Part shown: positions 18,240-28,526 of the stretch, piece by piece
Layout: the number at the start of each line of letters is the position of its first letter
Position numbering within the stretch: the first letter of the stretch is position 1
Source: Mucilaginibacter jinjuensis
GTDB taxonomy: Bacteria > Bacteroidota > Bacteroidia > Sphingobacteriales > Sphingobacteriaceae
DNA: 64,000 nucleotides
Assembly: GCF_028596025.1 (NCBI RefSeq)
Contig: NZ_CP117167.1
Span: forward strand, 868,001 to 932,000
Direction of reading: 5' to 3'
Notes under the pieces: model-generated
Told to the model about the DNA's origin: nothing
The model's input: only the letters and a program-made list of their open reading frames with translations
The model's database searches: none
Program-made: the position numbers and the translations under genes

Positions 18240-18743
18240 TTATGCAACCGCTACTTTTTGAGTTAATAAAGTGAGCTGACCATAGTGGTATTGCTGATGA
18301 TTGGTACGACCAATCAGAACGTTTAATTTATTACGCGTAGGTTCCAGTGCAAAGTCTTCTTCCGAAACCCGGGTGTGCCTGCTCATCCAGTCTTGTGTTT
18401 GCATTTTGTCGAAATGTGCGGCAAGCGTAGTGTTTAGCGTTTCCCAGCGTTGCTTTAGTTCAGCAATGGTTAAGGTATCTGGCTCTGTCTTGTCTGGTGT
18501 TCTCAGAAAGGTTGTTACCAATTCGGGATAAAGGGGTTCGCCTAAATCAAACATAGGTAGCATGCTATCATTAGATGCAATTAAATGCCCCAGTAAATAA
18601 ATGGCCCTGTTGCGTCCCGGTGCTACTTCGTTCAAATAATAAGCATCTTCATACTTGCTGAAAAAGTTGCTTATAACCTTGCTGTTTGCAGCCCAGGCGG
18701 TAATAACCTGTTTTATAATTTGTGCTGTGAAATCAGTTTCCAT
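18240..18743 (-). CDS. DinB-like putative metal-dependent hydrolase
   Basis: The 167-residue protein has the four-helix DinB/YfiT pattern. The three metal-ligand histidines are plausible in LLGHLIASND (near residue 52) and in the C-terminal NHQQYHYGQ. The superfamily includes thiol transferases (bacillithiol-, mycothiol-dependent) and DNA-damage-induced proteins, so the reaction is open. It is a single gene upstream of the repeat cluster. Confidence 0.75.
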   Translation of the reverse strand: METDFTAQIIKQVITAWAANSKVISNFFSKYEDAYYLNEVAPGRNRAIYLLGHLIASNDSMLPMFDLGEPLYPELVTTFLRTPDKTEPDTLTIAELKQRWETLNTTLAAHFDKMQTQDWMSRHTRVSEEDFALEPTRNKLNVLIGRTNHQQYHYGQLTLLTQKVAVA

Positions 18744-18949
18744 TGCGATGTTTTTTATGGCCGCAATGTTAAAGCTAATAAATCAATATATTTAAGTTTA
18801 TTGATTTATTGAATTGACTATGACAAACTCATAAAGGAGGTGATTTTTTAACGTAAATATATTGTGTTACAACCTGTATTTGTAATGCAGCGGTTTTGTT
18901 TGTTGGGGTTTATCGTTATTATTGTTATAGAATTGTTCCCCCGCGATTG

Positions 18950-20869
18950 ATGAAGAAGTATTGGCTGATTTTTGTACTGTTTTTGTGGCAAAGTGTGTTT
19001 GTAATACAGTTAAATGCCAAAAACAAGTCTAAGTCAGGCAACTACGTTTCGCCGCAAAAAACTATCGACAGCATTAATAAGGCAGCGAGGTTAAGCTATT
19101 TGGCTAACCCCGGCAAAGCCCGTGATATGGCCCAAAACGCACTGCTGCTTTCTAAACAATACAATTACCAGGACGGTATAGCGCAAAGTTTTTTAAACAT
19201 GGGTATTACTTATTGGGCACAATCCTATTACCCCATCAGCCTATTTTACCTTAATGCTGCCTTACGTACTTTTGATAAAAATAACCACGAATGGCGGTCT
19301 GATTGCTACCGCAGTATTGGCCGTGATTATGTAGACCTGAAGAAATACCAGCAGGGCCTCACCTATATTAACCTGGCTTTAAAAGAAGCTGGTAGCATGA
19401 TGAAAGAACGGGAGCGGGCACTAAACGAACGTTCATTTGCCTATTTAAGGCTCGAACAGCCCGACAAAGCCCTGGCGGATATTCATACAGCAATAGCCAT
19501 TAGCAGAACCCTGCACAATGTTGGCGAAATAGCCATTTTATATGGCCGTATGTACAGTGTGTACATAGATAAAAAAGAATTTGATACGGCCAGGTTGTAT
19601 TGCGATACAGCCTACCAGTTAAGTATTAAAAGTAACAATAAACGCTTAAGATCTACCGTATGGGTTGGGCGCACAGCTATTGCCTATAATCAAAAAAAAT
19701 ACCCTGAAGCTATTAAGAATGCAAAAATTGCAGCCGCGCTGGCAGATAGCCTGGGTGTAATGGATGTTTATTCGTTTGCTACCCGTTGGTTATACCGTAC
19801 TTATGGGGCCATGGGCGATAAGGATAACGCCTTACTGTACCAGCAAAAATATATCCAGTTACAGGATAGCCTTAACCGTGTCGACAAGCAAAATAGTGTG
19901 CAGCTGATTCAGGATTATTTTTCACTGAATAATAAGCTGCACGATATGGAGCTGATGGAGAATAACCGGGTGCTGATTAAATCGCAGCGCGAAACTATTA
20001 TTAACCTGGGTATTACTGTTTTGGTGCTTGTGGTAGCCTTGTATATTTTATATCGTTTTTATCAACAGAAAAAACAGTTCTCTAAACAGTTGCAGGTGCA
20101 AAATATGGAGGTTGTTGCCAAGAACGATGTGATCGAAAATCAGTCGCGCAACCTGGATGAGTTAAATCAGTTGAAAGACAGGTTACTGGCCGTTATCGGC
20201 CATGACCTTAAATCGCCATTGGCCAATGTACGTAACACGATGGACCTGTTTGAGCAGGGCTATTTTACATCCGAAGAGGTGCAGGTGCTGATGAAGGATA
20301 TGTCGCCCGCAATAGAAGGTGCAGAGCTAACTTTATCGAACCTGGTTGAGTGGGCAGGCAGCCAATTGCAGGGTAACCAAAAAACAACCACGATAGTAGA
20401 CCTACAGGCCATTGCCGAAGAAACCGGGCAGATATTTAAACACCCTCTGGCGCAGAAGAACATTAGCCTGAACATCGAGATCCAGGAAGGACAGGCGGTG
20501 TTAGCCGATGCCAATCATGTAAAAACGATACTACGCAACCTGATTAATAATGCCATTAAATTCACTGAACCGGATGGTAAAATTACCTTATCGGCAGAGA
20601 AACGGGGTAGCCGCTTAATGATCAATGTAAAAGATAATGGACGTGGTATGACTGCCGAAGAAGCTTCCAAATTATTCTCTACCCAAACCCATTTTACCAA
20701 ACCCGGTACCAAAGGCGAAAAAGGTACCGGCATAGGCTTGCTGCTTTGCCGCCAGTTAGCCGAGCTGAATGGAGGCGATATTGGTGTTCGATCTGAACCG
20801 GGCGAGGGCAGTACTTTTTACTTTACATTGCCTGTTGCAGAGGTAGGTAGTAAAGCTTTGGACGTATAA
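18950..20869 (+). CDS. TPR-containing sensor histidine kinase
   Basis: From ATG at 18950 the protein has 640 residues: an N-terminal signal/anchor helix, about six tetratricopeptide repeats in the periplasmic part (about 40-320), a membrane helix near 365-385, a short coiled coil, a HisKA dimerisation domain with the H box VIGHDLKSPLANV, and a HATPase_c domain (NNAIKFT, DNGRGM, GTGIGLLLC). It ends without a receiver, so a separate response regulator must exist; none is adjacent. A frame extension to 18896 is unlikely because it precedes the membrane signal. Confidence 0.9.
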   Translation: MKKYWLIFVLFLWQSVFVIQLNAKNKSKSGNYVSPQKTIDSINKAARLSYLANPGKARDMAQNALLLSKQYNYQDGIAQSFLNMGITYWAQSYYPISLFYLNAALRTFDKNNHEWRSDCYRSIGRDYVDLKKYQQGLTYINLALKEAGSMMKERERALNERSFAYLRLEQPDKALADIHTAIAISRTLHNVGEIAILYGRMYSVYIDKKEFDTARLYCDTAYQLSIKSNNKRLRSTVWVGRTAIAYNQKKYPEAIKNAKIAAALADSLGVMDVYSFATRWLYRTYGAMGDKDNALLYQQKYIQLQDSLNRVDKQNSVQLIQDYFSLNNKLHDMELMENNRVLIKSQRETIINLGITVLVLVVALYILYRFYQQKKQFSKQLQVQNMEVVAKNDVIENQSRNLDELNQLKDRLLAVIGHDLKSPLANVRNTMDLFEQGYFTSEEVQVLMKDMSPAIEGAELTLSNLVEWAGSQLQGNQKTTTIVDLQAIAEETGQIFKHPLAQKNISLNIEIQEGQAVLADANHVKTILRNLINNAIKFTEPDGKITLSAEKRGSRLMINVKDNGRGMTAEEASKLFSTQTHFTKPGTKGEKGTGIGLLLCRQLAELNGGDIGVRSEPGEGSTFYFTLPVAEVGSKALDV

Positions 20870-20880
20870 GCAAGAGGAGT

Positions 20881-20958
20881 AATACCGAATAATGAATTTT
20901 GAATATCCAACATCGAAGTTTTCCTTCATTATTCAATATTGGATATTCTGTGTTCGAT
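20881..20958. repeat. AT-rich palindromic repeat between convergent genes
   Basis: The sequences around 20881-20915 and 20925-20958 are imperfect inverted copies (shared pieces GAATATCCAA/TTGGATATTC and AATAATGAA/TTCATTATT). This short repeat fills almost the whole gap between the TPR kinase and AsmA-like genes, and may also act as a terminator. Related AT-rich words occur near 41968. Confidence 0.65.
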
Positions 20959-20959
20959 A

Positions 20960-23900
20960 TTAATTGTCATCAGCTGTCCCCTGCAACTCGTCTTCTTTTT
21001 TGCCGTTGCCTAATTTAATTTTAGGTTTATCCTGTGTGCCGGTAATATTCATCGGGATGCCGATAATACCCAATGGCGGTAAACCTAACCTGAATTTAAG
21101 GTTCAGCGATTTATCTAAGCCAACCTGGCCTTCAAACCTGGCGCGGAAACCTGCCATGCGCATTTTGGTGCGTTCGATAGTGATAATGTTATTGGCGATT
21201 GTAGTTTTCAGTTCAACCTTGCTTACATCAGGGTTGTTGGTGAGGCTATCTTTACCGGTAGATTTGCCCATCGCGTTAAACAACTTAAAGCCTTTCATTT
21301 TTAGCTGTTTGGCCGATAGCACGCCTCCGCCTTTAAGCGAAGGATAAACCGGCTGCATATTGTTGTTAAGCCTACCGCTTAATTTATAATCTAACGATAC
21401 CAAACCTTCGGCACTACCAGCAGCAGTGGCCATATCATGGAATAGTTTGATTTGGTTATAAGCTTTCTTAATGTCGAAGTCTTGCGCGTTGATATGATAG
21501 CTGAAGTAAGCCTTTTGTGGGCTGACCGCAGCATAACTACCATCCATACTTACAGGTGCGCCAATTAAATTAAAGCCGGTTTGTTTAAAGTTAATGCTAC
21601 CGTTGTTAATAGCCAACTGGCCTTTGGCATCTTTAATAACCAGACCATTATATTTTACCGTTTTTACATCGGCAGTAAAATTAAGGTTCAGGTTTTTAGG
21701 CACCATAATTACACCGCTTGGTCCGCTGGTTTTAGTTTCGCCAGGGGCAGGAGCGAAGGCCATAAAATCATCAGCAATAATGAGGTTACTGGTAAAGTTA
21801 AAGTCGCCTTTTAAAACACCATTGGGTTTAAGGGCATAATCGATAATGTTTGATACTGCACCATTCAGCACAATCTGCGATTTGCCGTATTTGGCAGTAA
21901 ACTCATCAAACTGCAACTTATCCTGGTTAAAGCTGAACACACCTTTGCTAATCATAAATGGTTTAGGAAACAACTCAGACGTAAGCGCAATGTTGTTAAC
22001 GCGCAAAGTTCCTTTGTTCGAGAGCTGATCGTATCGACCCGCCAGCGCATCGCTTTGCTTACCTTTTAAAGATACATTGGCTGCAACGGTACCATTTACA
22101 CTGTATCCTTTTATAGCAAATACCTTATAAATATTGCCTACGTTGATAATGCCTTTTGAGTAAACGTTATACTCGAGGTTGTTAAAATTTTGCAGGCTTG
22201 CCTTCAGCATAAAAGGTTCGCCCTCAAATTCGAAAGAGATAGGTTTAATAATCACCTTGGTACCTGCCACCGTACCCGTAGTATTAATAACGTTGGTATT
22301 TACATTCACCTTTTCGATAGGGTGAGGATAGTATTTGGTTTGGATAGAGCCATTAGCCAGTTGAAAGTTAGCCACCGTTTTAGGGAACTGCTTTTTAGCC
22401 GGTACATAATTACCCTTGCTGGTAATATCGGCATCCAGGTCACCTTTCAGACTTACGCCGAGGCTATCGATCGGGTAAAACTTCTTCACATCGGCCAGGT
22501 GGAACTTGGTTTTCAGCTGCGCATCAATCGGGAAATCGGCAGCGTTGGCCATCCTGAAATAACCTTTGATATAGTTATCAAGCAACGTAGCATTGATGTT
22601 TTCCATTTTGAGTGTAGTATGCTTGTAGTTATTATCGGGGCAACTGGCATCCAGATCAAAATTGATATTGCTTAAAGCTTCGGGCTGCGATGCATATTTA
22701 AAGTATCCGTTGCGGAAGGTGGACGTAACCGTAAATTTAGGGATGCTGGTAATAACCGAATCAACCTTTGTTTTCCTGATGCCTTTGGTTATCTGTATAC
22801 CTTTAGCGTATTTACCCTCAGCCAATAAATGCAATGTGTAGCGGCCTTTTACATCGATGGGTTTTACGCCGAACGCTTTGTCCCACTTCTCGAGGTCTAT
22901 TTCGGTGTTTATTTTGGCGTAGATCTCGGGCTCCTTGATACCTTTTACCCGGATGATCGAACTGAAATAATCTTTATCGATGTTGAAGTAAATCGAATCA
23001 ACATTTACATATAAACTATCGGGGTTTAAGCCCGGTACCTTGGTCTGGAAATTAAGGTAGAGGTTTTTAATTGGCGATGGGGCTTTGGGGTTGGCCACAG
23101 TACCATTCCGCACCTTAAAGTTCATGCTTAGGTTGGGGGCAATTTTATCTTTGGCGATGTACTTGCCATTGAGTTCTACCTGCATGTTGCCTATACCTTG
23201 TACCGAAGTTTGTGCCAGCATTTTCTGGTACTCGGCAGGCAGTGCGGTAAACATATCATTCAGGTTGGCATCGTGCGTGTCAATCTTGAAATCCATATTA
23301 TAGCCATCTTTCAGGAACTCAAATTTGCCGATAAACTGTACCGGCAACTGGTTAATATGCAGATCATTTTTCTGGAAAATAAAGGCCAGTGATTTAGTGT
23401 TGATCTTGGTGAGCAGGTCGGCGTTTACCTTTTTGCCGATGATGTAAGGCTTGTTGCCATAATAAAAATCGACCGACTGGATTTCGGTATGGGTGCGCAG
23501 ATCGAAAATATCTTTGCTTAAATCGCCGCTGCCTAAATAATATACACCGCTGGCGTTGATCTTCATCGGCAGTGATTGGTCGTTATAAACCAGGTGACTT
23601 TTCTCAATCAAAATCTGTTTAATGCCCAGTGATGCCGCGCTGGTATCGGCAGGTGTGTTTTGTTTTTGCTCGGTTGTTTTGTAGATATTGTAATTGGCTT
23701 TACCGCTGCTATCAACCTGAATATTGATGAAGGCATCAGCCAGATAAATTTTATCAATGTTAATCTTACTTTCAAATAATGAGGACAGATCGATACCCAG
23801 TGAAACTTCTTTAGCAGCTACCAATGTTTGATTTTGAAAAGGCGCACTGCCTTTCAGATCAACATTGTATAAAGTGAGTGTAAGTGAGGGAAAACGTTTG

Positions 23901-24091
23901 AAGAAAGATAGCCCGGTACTGGTAAAAGTAACGTTACCATTAATGTTGGCATTGGCCCAACCCTGTATTTTCTTAGTAACTGTTTGCGGGAAAAGTGTAG
24001 GGAGTAAGAATATAAGGATGATAAGGCTCACTAAAACTATTCCGCTTATTTTAAGCGTTTTTAGCAAAGTCTTTTTAACAGCTGCGGCCAT
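20960..24091 (-). CDS. AsmA-like outer-membrane biogenesis protein
   Basis: The 1043-residue protein has one N-terminal membrane helix (about 13-31) and then a long beta-rich region facing the periplasm. The beginning (GWANANINGNVTFTSTGLSFFKRFPSLTL) and the C-terminal AsmA_2-like end (RARFEGQVGLDKSLNLKF, then GIPMNITGTQDKPKIKLG) match the AsmA/YhdP-type family. These bridge-like proteins are linked to lipid transport to, or assembly of, the outer membrane. The gene stands alone, with a low-complexity charged C-terminus. Confidence 0.82.
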   Translation of the reverse strand: MAAAVKKTLLKTLKISGIVLVSLIILIFLLPTLFPQTVTKKIQGWANANINGNVTFTSTGLSFFKRFPSLTLTLYNVDLKGSAPFQNQTLVAAKEVSLGIDLSSLFESKINIDKIYLADAFINIQVDSSGKANYNIYKTTEQKQNTPADTSAASLGIKQILIEKSHLVYNDQSLPMKINASGVYYLGSGDLSKDIFDLRTHTEIQSVDFYYGNKPYIIGKKVNADLLTKINTKSLAFIFQKNDLHINQLPVQFIGKFEFLKDGYNMDFKIDTHDANLNDMFTALPAEYQKMLAQTSVQGIGNMQVELNGKYIAKDKIAPNLSMNFKVRNGTVANPKAPSPIKNLYLNFQTKVPGLNPDSLYVNVDSIYFNIDKDYFSSIIRVKGIKEPEIYAKINTEIDLEKWDKAFGVKPIDVKGRYTLHLLAEGKYAKGIQITKGIRKTKVDSVITSIPKFTVTSTFRNGYFKYASQPEALSNINFDLDASCPDNNYKHTTLKMENINATLLDNYIKGYFRMANAADFPIDAQLKTKFHLADVKKFYPIDSLGVSLKGDLDADITSKGNYVPAKKQFPKTVANFQLANGSIQTKYYPHPIEKVNVNTNVINTTGTVAGTKVIIKPISFEFEGEPFMLKASLQNFNNLEYNVYSKGIINVGNIYKVFAIKGYSVNGTVAANVSLKGKQSDALAGRYDQLSNKGTLRVNNIALTSELFPKPFMISKGVFSFNQDKLQFDEFTAKYGKSQIVLNGAVSNIIDYALKPNGVLKGDFNFTSNLIIADDFMAFAPAPGETKTSGPSGVIMVPKNLNLNFTADVKTVKYNGLVIKDAKGQLAINNGSINFKQTGFNLIGAPVSMDGSYAAVSPQKAYFSYHINAQDFDIKKAYNQIKLFHDMATAAGSAEGLVSLDYKLSGRLNNNMQPVYPSLKGGGVLSAKQLKMKGFKLFNAMGKSTGKDSLTNNPDVSKVELKTTIANNIITIERTKMRMAGFRARFEGQVGLDKSLNLKFRLGLPPLGIIGIPMNITGTQDKPKIKLGNGKKEDELQGTADDN

Positions 24092-24307
24092 AAATTGATA
24101 TTAAGGTGGTTCGGCAAAAAACTAATTCTGCATGGCAAAATTACTAATTTCTACAGCACACTTTATCAATCTGTTATCGATATAAAGCTAATTAACCAAA
24201 GCTATAAAAAGGGGTTGTCAATTATTTTAATTGGATAGCCAATTGAGTTTCACGGAAATTGTGTTTCTGTTTCTGGTTAGCACTTATACTTAAAAGTAAA
24301 CCACTAT

Positions 24308-24529
24308 TTAGGTTTTCAATGTTTTTTGTTTATTGCGCAGCATAATCATGGCCTTATCTGCGCGTACTTTGCGGGTTTCTTCTTGCTTGGCCGAACCTAC
24401 CCAATCGCAATAGCCCTGTTTGTATGATTTAGACAGGCTTTCGAAAAACTCGTTAGCCTCGGGGTCCTGATCCAGTAAAACCTGTAACTCGGCAGGTGTG
24501 CCTTCAATATGTTCGCCTTTTTTTAGCAT
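24308..24529 (-). CDS. short YdeI/OmpD-associated (OmdA) family protein
   Basis: The 73-residue protein matches the C-terminal OmdA module: an aspartate-proline start (LLDQDPEANEFFESL), SYKQGYCDWVGSAKQEETR and a basic tail with ADKAMIML. In longer relatives this module follows a YdeI/DUF1801-like domain; here it stands alone. The family has been tied to bacteriocin protection and stress, but the biochemical role is unproven. It is flanked by AT-rich DNA without a visible operon partner. Confidence 0.68.
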   Translation of the reverse strand: MLKKGEHIEGTPAELQVLLDQDPEANEFFESLSKSYKQGYCDWVGSAKQEETRKVRADKAMIMLRNKQKTLKT

Positions 24530-24688
24530 TGGGAGTGTAAATGAATATTTGAATATATAAAATTATTCTCTGGTGCGTTGAGCTCTTTATATGGCTTGGC
24601 CTTATTAATGTAAAATGCTGCTGCATTTTCCTCTGTTGTTAATGCATTAATTATTATTAGCTTGGTAAATATTAACCAAACCTATCGC

Positions 24689-26107
24689 ATGAAGAAGTAT
24701 TTTAAATTTTGGGGCAGCCTTTTCCTGATTGCTTTCTTACAAAGTGTTTCATTTTCGCAAAGTATTCATTTTGTTAATCAGTCTAATCGTAATGTTTATA
24801 TAAACAAAGTAACCATTCTCGGGGAAGGATCTTTTCCATATACTATTGAACCAAACAACAACATCCAGTCCATTCCATTACAAACTCGCGATGCGGCAGT
24901 TTATAATGTATATATGGAGAATAAGTCTGGCGGCTCGGGTACCAATGAAGGCAAGTATTACCTGCTACAGGACAATGATACCATTATACTAAATAATGTA
25001 AAAGGTGTTTTGCAGTTGAGTTGTCAAAATAATCTAAAGAGAACCAATGAACTGAGAATAGCGGATGATTTGATGGCCGGCACACCGGTTAAGCCTTTTT
25101 ATACATTGAATTTGAAAAATATTTTAGCGCTTGAAGGAAAGAATATCTCACTAAAAAGACGTGACTATTTAATAGATAGTATGTCGGTACCAATTATTAG
25201 ATATATAAATAAATATAGCCTTGAAAAGCATGTTGATCCTTCTGTAAGCAAGCTCTACCTATACAATTTTATGGGCATGCGTTATAGATTTAAGCTGTCT
25301 TTTGTATCGTCGACATCGCCTGCTAACAAAATAAAACTGGACGCTTTTTATAGAGATTCTGTGAAAAAGTGGTCTGAAGAGTTTGATTGTTTAAACTGTT
25401 CAAATATACCCTTGTATAACTCTGCCGCTAAAAAAGTTTTTGATCTTTTGTACCAGGATCTTTCCCCGGCAGAACATCTGAAAGCGATTGCCGGAAATAC
25501 AAAAGAGAGTACTAAAGACTTTTTATTGTCGGCCTATATTTCTGATCAGCTTGATAGCAATGCAAAAAATATATCCGATTTGATGTCGCTTTATAATGAG
25601 TTATGTACAAATCCTATTTACAGAAAAAATGTGGCTGATAACTACTCATTAAAATCTGCAAAGCAATCATTGAGTAAAGGAACGGCTATGTTAATGAGTA
25701 GTGATAAAACGCAAATAGCATTTGATGATTTGATACGGAAATATAAAGGGCAAATAATCTATATCGATTTTTGGGCAAGCTGGTGCCACCCTTGTTTAGA
25801 AGAAATGCCGTTTTCGGTAAAACTTCGTAACCGTTTAAAAACTGATAGTAAAATACAAATGGTTTATATCTCTATAGATAAGGATTTTGGTAGTTGGTAC
25901 AGAATGGATAACGAAAAGAACCTTGGCGGGCCTAATAGTTTTATATTAATGGATGCCGGTAAAGATGCTTTATCAAAAAAGCTTAACCTCATTAGTATAC
26001 CAAGATATATCATTATTGGTAAAGATGGAGAGTTTATAAATATTGATGCCATCCGGCCATCTGATGCTAATATTTATGGATTATTAGCCCGGTTGGCCAG
26101 TAAGTAA
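24689..26107 (+). CDS. TlpA-like thioredoxin-fold protein
   Basis: From ATG at 24689 the precursor has 472 residues with a signal peptide ending VSFSQ. A long non-conserved N-terminal region (to about 330) precedes a TlpA/ResA-like thioredoxin domain. The redox motif is WCHPC (C366, C369) and a cis-proline follows in SIPRYI. Such domains reduce or isomerise disulphides of exported proteins; the N-terminal half is of the DUF4369-like Bacteroidota type only by position. Base composition is a little more AT-rich than its neighbours. Confidence 0.8.
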   Translation: MKKYFKFWGSLFLIAFLQSVSFSQSIHFVNQSNRNVYINKVTILGEGSFPYTIEPNNNIQSIPLQTRDAAVYNVYMENKSGGSGTNEGKYYLLQDNDTIILNNVKGVLQLSCQNNLKRTNELRIADDLMAGTPVKPFYTLNLKNILALEGKNISLKRRDYLIDSMSVPIIRYINKYSLEKHVDPSVSKLYLYNFMGMRYRFKLSFVSSTSPANKIKLDAFYRDSVKKWSEEFDCLNCSNIPLYNSAAKKVFDLLYQDLSPAEHLKAIAGNTKESTKDFLLSAYISDQLDSNAKNISDLMSLYNELCTNPIYRKNVADNYSLKSAKQSLSKGTAMLMSSDKTQIAFDDLIRKYKGQIIYIDFWASWCHPCLEEMPFSVKLRNRLKTDSKIQMVYISIDKDFGSWYRMDNEKNLGGPNSFILMDAGKDALSKKLNLISIPRYIIIGKDGEFINIDAIRPSDANIYGLLARLASK

Positions 26108-26153
26108 ATGCTATCCTCCAACTGCCTGCCGGCGTGGGCATCCTCAATTAAAA

Positions 26154-28526
26154 CTAAGCGTTTTTATGCACATAGTGCAACACCTTTCTAAATAATTCAT
26201 CAGGTAAAAAAGGTTTGGCTATCATGTCGGTAATGCCGGCCAGCTTTACCTGGTCTTCAATTTCATTGAGCAGGTTGGCTGTGAGGGCAATTATGGGTAG
26301 GGTAACACCATTTAAACGCATCTTGCGGGTGGCTTCGTAACCATCCATTATGGGCATGTGTAAATCCATTAAAATAAGCTGGTGTTTGGCGGTATCCAGT
26401 TTTTCTAAAGCTTCAACACCGTTTTGGGCCACATCAGCACGTGCTCCCCAGCGTTCTAAGAATTTTTGCGCAACAAGCACGTTAATGGGGTTATCTTCAA
26501 CCAGTAAAATAGATACACCGGTAAATGGCTTGTCTTCCTGCTTTGGCAAATTGTCTTCGTGTTGTTGTTGTTCTACAGTTTTGATGCTTTTTTCAAAACT
26601 CTGAATGAAATAGAAGGTGGAGCCTTTGCCGGGTTTGCTGCTTACCTGTAATGATGTATGTTGTAACTGAAGGATCTTTTTACAAATAGCCAGTCCCAAG
26701 CCGGTACCCCCAAAGCCTCTCGATGTTGATGAATCGGCCTGGGTAAAACGGTCGAAAATGATCTTGATTTTTTCGGGCGATATACCGATGCCGCTATCCG
26801 TAACCCGGATAAGCAGGGTGATCATTTTATCGGTCTGTCCCTGCACTTCTACACCAATTTCTACAAAACCTTTGGGCGTAAACTTAATAGCATTATGCGC
26901 CAGGTTTGAAATTACCTGAAACAGGCGGGTTGGGTCGCCCAGTACTTTATTCTGTAGGTCACGGTCCAGGTTTAGTTTCAGGTCGATGCCTTTATCCTGA
27001 GCCGGTGTTTGCAAGCCGCTTACAATATTGCGGATAATGGCGGCAATATCCATCTCGATGTGCTCGAACACAATTTTGCCTGCCTCGATCTTATTATAAT
27101 CTAAAATATCATTCACAATGGCCAGCAGGTTATTAGCCGAAAACAGCATCACATCAATCTGCTCAATCTGGTCGGGCCGGGGATTGTTTTTTAACAGCAA
27201 ATGGCTCATTCCGATAACCGAGTTCAATGGCGTGCGAATCTCGTGACTCATTGTGCTCAAAAATTCGCTTTTGGCTTTAAGGCCCTGTTCGGCTTGCTCG
27301 CGTGCCTTTTTAAGTACAAATGAAACCCGGTGCGATAATACCAGCGATTGTAAAAAGAAGAAACTGATATAACACAAAAAACTAATGAACTGTAATTGTG
27401 GTATAAAACCCCAGTAGTGGAACAAGGATATGGCAAACACAATCATCAAAGCAAAAGCGCTTAATACTGCATAGGTAGCGCCCGGCCTTTTCCTTTTATA
27501 AGCCACCATGTATACACCGGGTACATACACGAGGCAGAAAAGCATCACCACTAAAAACGGGTTGATTAGCTGTGTGAAATAAATAGGGGGCAAGCATATT
27601 GCAGCCGCAGCAAACGCGAAACAAATACCGCTTAAGGTGTACAGTAGTTTAATGTTAACATCTTTAGGATATAAATACCGGGTGTAAAGGCCAAACAAAC
27701 AAATGCCTATAAATAAACTCGTATACTCCAGCCGGGTTGTTATATACCAGTTAATGTTGGGCAGCAAAGTGTGCAGTACATAGTTATCAGAACCGATAAT
27801 GCGGTAGGCGTATACAATCGAATATAAAGAGAAGAGCAGGATAGCTTTATCCCGGTTGCCACGTAGGTAAAGGCCCATAAAGAAGATACCGCCCATTACC
27901 AAACAGCCGGTAAGCATCAAATCTATGGCTTCGGCACGCCGCCTGTCGAGTTCTACCAGGGTTTTAGTACCTATAGTCAACGGTTTCTTAATGCCGGCCT
28001 GGCTATGTACAAAGTTGGCAATCTGCAGGTTTATTTTTAAGGTATCTGTTTCGGGTGCTATATCAACTGCCCGGTACTGCCAGTAAGCGGTAAAACCATC
28101 TGCACTGGTGCTCACCTGTCCGTTTTCTGCTACCTGCTTGCCATTAAAAAAGAGTTTGTAAGCGCAATAGGTATCGGGCATGGCAATGCGTAGAATCTCG
28201 GTACGTTTAGGGAGCAGTACCGTAAGCCGGTAAGTAGCATAACCAAAGGCAGGCAATGCTTTACCATTAAGCACCTTGCCATCCCATTTAAATGGAAAGT
28301 TTACGATGGTGCCATTTTTAACAACAGAATCCTGCGGACTAAGTAATTGGTGCCAGTAGAATTTCCATTGACCATTAAGTGGAAGCTGATTGCTAAAAGT
28401 TTGACCGCGCAGATCCAGTATACCGTTAACGGCAGAGGGGTTGGCAGAGCTAATCGGAGTAAGGCCATAGGCAAAACTGCAATACATTAATAATAATGCG
28501 GTATAGATAAGCTTAGCGATGTTCAT
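26154..28526 (-). CDS. 7TMR-DISM hybrid histidine kinase with receiver domain
   Basis: The 790-residue protein begins with a signal peptide and a jelly-roll extracellular domain (about 35-185, 7TMR-DISMED2 type). Seven membrane helices follow (about 200-400), then a HisKA domain (STMSHEIRTPLNSVIGMSH), a HATPase_c domain (NAIKFTPKG, DSGIGI, GGTGLGLAIC) and a C-terminal receiver with acidic pocket VEDNPIN, phospho-acceptor D in LILMDLHMP and lysine in MIAKPF. Phosphate would move His to Asp within the protein. Carbohydrate-like ligands are suspected for the extracellular domain in this family. It is convergent with the TlpA-like gene. Confidence 0.92.
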   Translation of the reverse strand: MNIAKLIYTALLLMYCSFAYGLTPISSANPSAVNGILDLRGQTFSNQLPLNGQWKFYWHQLLSPQDSVVKNGTIVNFPFKWDGKVLNGKALPAFGYATYRLTVLLPKRTEILRIAMPDTYCAYKLFFNGKQVAENGQVSTSADGFTAYWQYRAVDIAPETDTLKINLQIANFVHSQAGIKKPLTIGTKTLVELDRRRAEAIDLMLTGCLVMGGIFFMGLYLRGNRDKAILLFSLYSIVYAYRIIGSDNYVLHTLLPNINWYITTRLEYTSLFIGICLFGLYTRYLYPKDVNIKLLYTLSGICFAFAAAAICLPPIYFTQLINPFLVVMLFCLVYVPGVYMVAYKRKRPGATYAVLSAFALMIVFAISLFHYWGFIPQLQFISFLCYISFFFLQSLVLSHRVSFVLKKAREQAEQGLKAKSEFLSTMSHEIRTPLNSVIGMSHLLLKNNPRPDQIEQIDVMLFSANNLLAIVNDILDYNKIEAGKIVFEHIEMDIAAIIRNIVSGLQTPAQDKGIDLKLNLDRDLQNKVLGDPTRLFQVISNLAHNAIKFTPKGFVEIGVEVQGQTDKMITLLIRVTDSGIGISPEKIKIIFDRFTQADSSTSRGFGGTGLGLAICKKILQLQHTSLQVSSKPGKGSTFYFIQSFEKSIKTVEQQQHEDNLPKQEDKPFTGVSILLVEDNPINVLVAQKFLERWGARADVAQNGVEALEKLDTAKHQLILMDLHMPIMDGYEATRKMRLNGVTLPIIALTANLLNEIEDQVKLAGITDMIAKPFLPDELFRKVLHYVHKNA

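Noticed and set aside
18950..20869. TPR kinase and orphan response regulator (57610-57978) as a pair
   Set aside because: They are almost 37 kb apart and nothing in the sequence links them; the idea is left as a possibility only.
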